A DNA stretch of 6,125 nucleotides from assembly GCA_018434645.1 (NCBI GenBank), contig JAHDOX010000166.1, positions 1 through 6,125 on the forward strand, given 5' to 3'. A model generated the notes under the pieces. It was given only the letters and a program-made list of their open reading frames with translations, was not told the origin of the DNA and searched no databases. Below are positions 5,327 through 6,125 of the stretch, in pieces. Origin of the DNA: Synergistales bacterium (GTDB lineage Bacteria; Synergistota; Synergistia; Synergistales; Thermovirgaceae). The position numbers and the translations under genes were made by a program. Each line of letters begins with the position of its first letter. Position 1 is the first letter of the stretch.

Positions 5327-6125
5327 ATGTCGGCGGGTTCTGATGGATATGGACACTTGATAAGAAAGGCCGCGGTCGTTCTCTGGGCCGGGGCCTTTTT
5401 GATAGCCGGGACAGAGGCCCAAGCCGGTGTGACCCTTTCGGGCGTGCCCGGGTGGCTGGAGGCGCCGGTGAAACGCTCTCTTGAGGCCGTATGGCAAGAA
5501 GTAGTACAAAGAACGTCGCCCGGCAGGGAACGTGTTGTGGAACTGGTCGCCAAAAGACTCTTCCCTGGCCTGGATATCAGCGAAATTCGGGGCACCGGGG
5601 AGGATCTTTTCGTTTCCTTCGATACAAAAGAATCGGAAAGACTCTCATGGAATGTAGTTGTCAAAAAGCCGGAACTTCCGGGCTTTCTCGAAAGGCATTT
5701 CCGTGAGGACGCTTCAGGGCTTGAGACCGCGGCGACTGAAATGCTCGACTCGTTGCCCCTCGATGTCCTCCGGTGGGCGGGAGAGGATTTTCAGGCCACT
5801 TTGGACGAGTTTATAGCCAAAGACCTTCCCGGTTGGAAGCCTTCTTACGTTTTTTCGAGTAGAGGGGAAAAAGGCGCCCTTGAAATAGCTTTCACCCCCC
5901 GGGAACCCGTGGTGATTGCATTTTCACCCAGGCTTTCAAGCAGGACACTGCCACTTGTACTACAGTCGAAACTACACGAGGAGACCCTGGATGTGACTTC
6001 ACAGGTCATCGGGCTCCCTGCGGCCTGGGTTACCAGGCACGAAAAGAGCATCGAAGCCTATATCGCAGCCTCTCTCGAAGAAAGATGGGCCGCGAGGAAG
6101 CTTGAAGGAAAGGTAGAAGTAAATA
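5327..6125 (+). CDS. Exported protein of unknown function, 3' end beyond window
   Basis: The frame is open from ATG 5327 to the right edge (266 codons, no stop), so the gene is incomplete. I do not recognise the family. Residues 10-33 form a signal peptide: basic HLIRK, hydrophobic AAVVLWAGAFLIAG and a likely cleavage at AQA/G (33/34). The mature part alternates amphipathic helices with short beta-rich stretches. Two segments look related: 78-117 (LFPG, then DLFVSF about 10 residues on) and 166-203 (DLPG, then ALEIAF). No lipobox cysteine is present. It starts 18 nt after bamA, with GAGGG only 4 nt from the ATG, implying one transcript and an envelope role. A terminator-like hairpin lies within its signal-peptide codons. 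It could be a periplasmic partner of BamA or the N-terminal part of a larger outer-membrane protein; neither is shown. Confidence 0.75.
   Translation, partial: MSAGSDGYGHLIRKAAVVLWAGAFLIAGTEAQAGVTLSGVPGWLEAPVKRSLEAVWQEVVQRTSPGRERVVELVAKRLFPGLDISEIRGTGEDLFVSFDTKESERLSWNVVVKKPELPGFLERHFREDASGLETAATEMLDSLPLDVLRWAGEDFQATLDEFIAKDLPGWKPSYVFSSRGEKGALEIAFTPREPVVIAFSPRLSSRTLPLVLQSKLHEETLDVTSQVIGLPAAWVTRHEKSIEAYIAASLEERWAARKLEGKVEVN
5365..5400 (+). terminator. Terminator-like hairpin inside the start of the last gene
   Basis: AAAGGCC (5365-5371) pairs with GGCCTTT (5392-5398). After one G-G mismatch the stem continues with CGGTC (5373-5377) against GGCCG (5386-5390), including one G-T pair, giving about 12 pairs around an 8-nt loop. 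Five T follow from 5396 to 5400. It has the form of an intrinsic terminator but lies within codons 13-25 of the downstream reading frame. It may cause partial termination after bamA, or be a by-product of the coding sequence. Confidence 0.4.

Noticed and set aside
4988..5664. Minus-strand frames across the bamA end and next gene
   Set aside because: They overlap the bamA C terminus and the signal peptide of the following gene, with no family features or ribosome binding site noticed.
1..6125. CRISPR arrays, insertion sequences, phage or toxin-antitoxin genes
   Set aside because: No regularly spaced direct repeats, transposase motifs or terminal inverted repeats were seen anywhere in the window.

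Overview
The window looks like chromosomal DNA from a diderm (outer-membrane-bearing) bacterium of moderate GC content. The evidence is a complete BamA/Omp85 outer-membrane assembly protein, ordinary sigma-70 style promoter hexamers, strong GGAGG-type ribosome binding sites and tRNA genes with encoded CCA ends. The three-POTRA BamA, the frequent AGG and ATA codons and the neighbouring short sigma factor would suit a deep-branching anaerobic diderm such as Synergistota. That assignment is inference and is not shown by any marker gene here.

Layout, all on the + strand. Positions 1-84 hold no gene I can support, only a possible leftward promoter at the very edge. Positions 85-434 are a self-contained tRNA operon: a near-consensus promoter, tRNA-Lys(TTT), tRNA-Glu(TTC), tRNA-Thr(CGT) and a perfect 10-bp intrinsic terminator. 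Positions 471-2155 carry two tightly linked genes with a 2-nt gap: a protein-kinase-fold (aminoglycoside/LPS-kinase-like) phosphotransferase, clearly more A/T-rich than the rest, and a histidine-phosphatase (phosphoglycerate-mutase-like) protein. Positions 2207-3507 carry a short sigma-70 family factor, with a candidate extended -10 promoter of its own, followed by a single-pass membrane protein of unknown function. Positions 3551-5308 are bamA with a GTG start. From 5327 to the right edge there is an incomplete gene for an exported protein that I do not recognise.

How the parts may work together. The second half reads as an envelope-biogenesis locus: BamA, an exported partner candidate just downstream, and upstream a dedicated-looking sigma factor with a membrane protein placed where a membrane-bound regulator could sit. 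The most interesting hypothesis is that the sigma factor and single-pass protein form a regulatory pair controlling outer-membrane assembly genes. The order and spacing support this, but nothing in the sequence proves it. Two structured DNA or RNA elements deserve attention: a 7-bp dyad between the sigma gene and the membrane-protein gene, and a terminator-like hairpin with a T-run lying inside the signal-peptide codons of the last gene, which could attenuate transcription after bamA.
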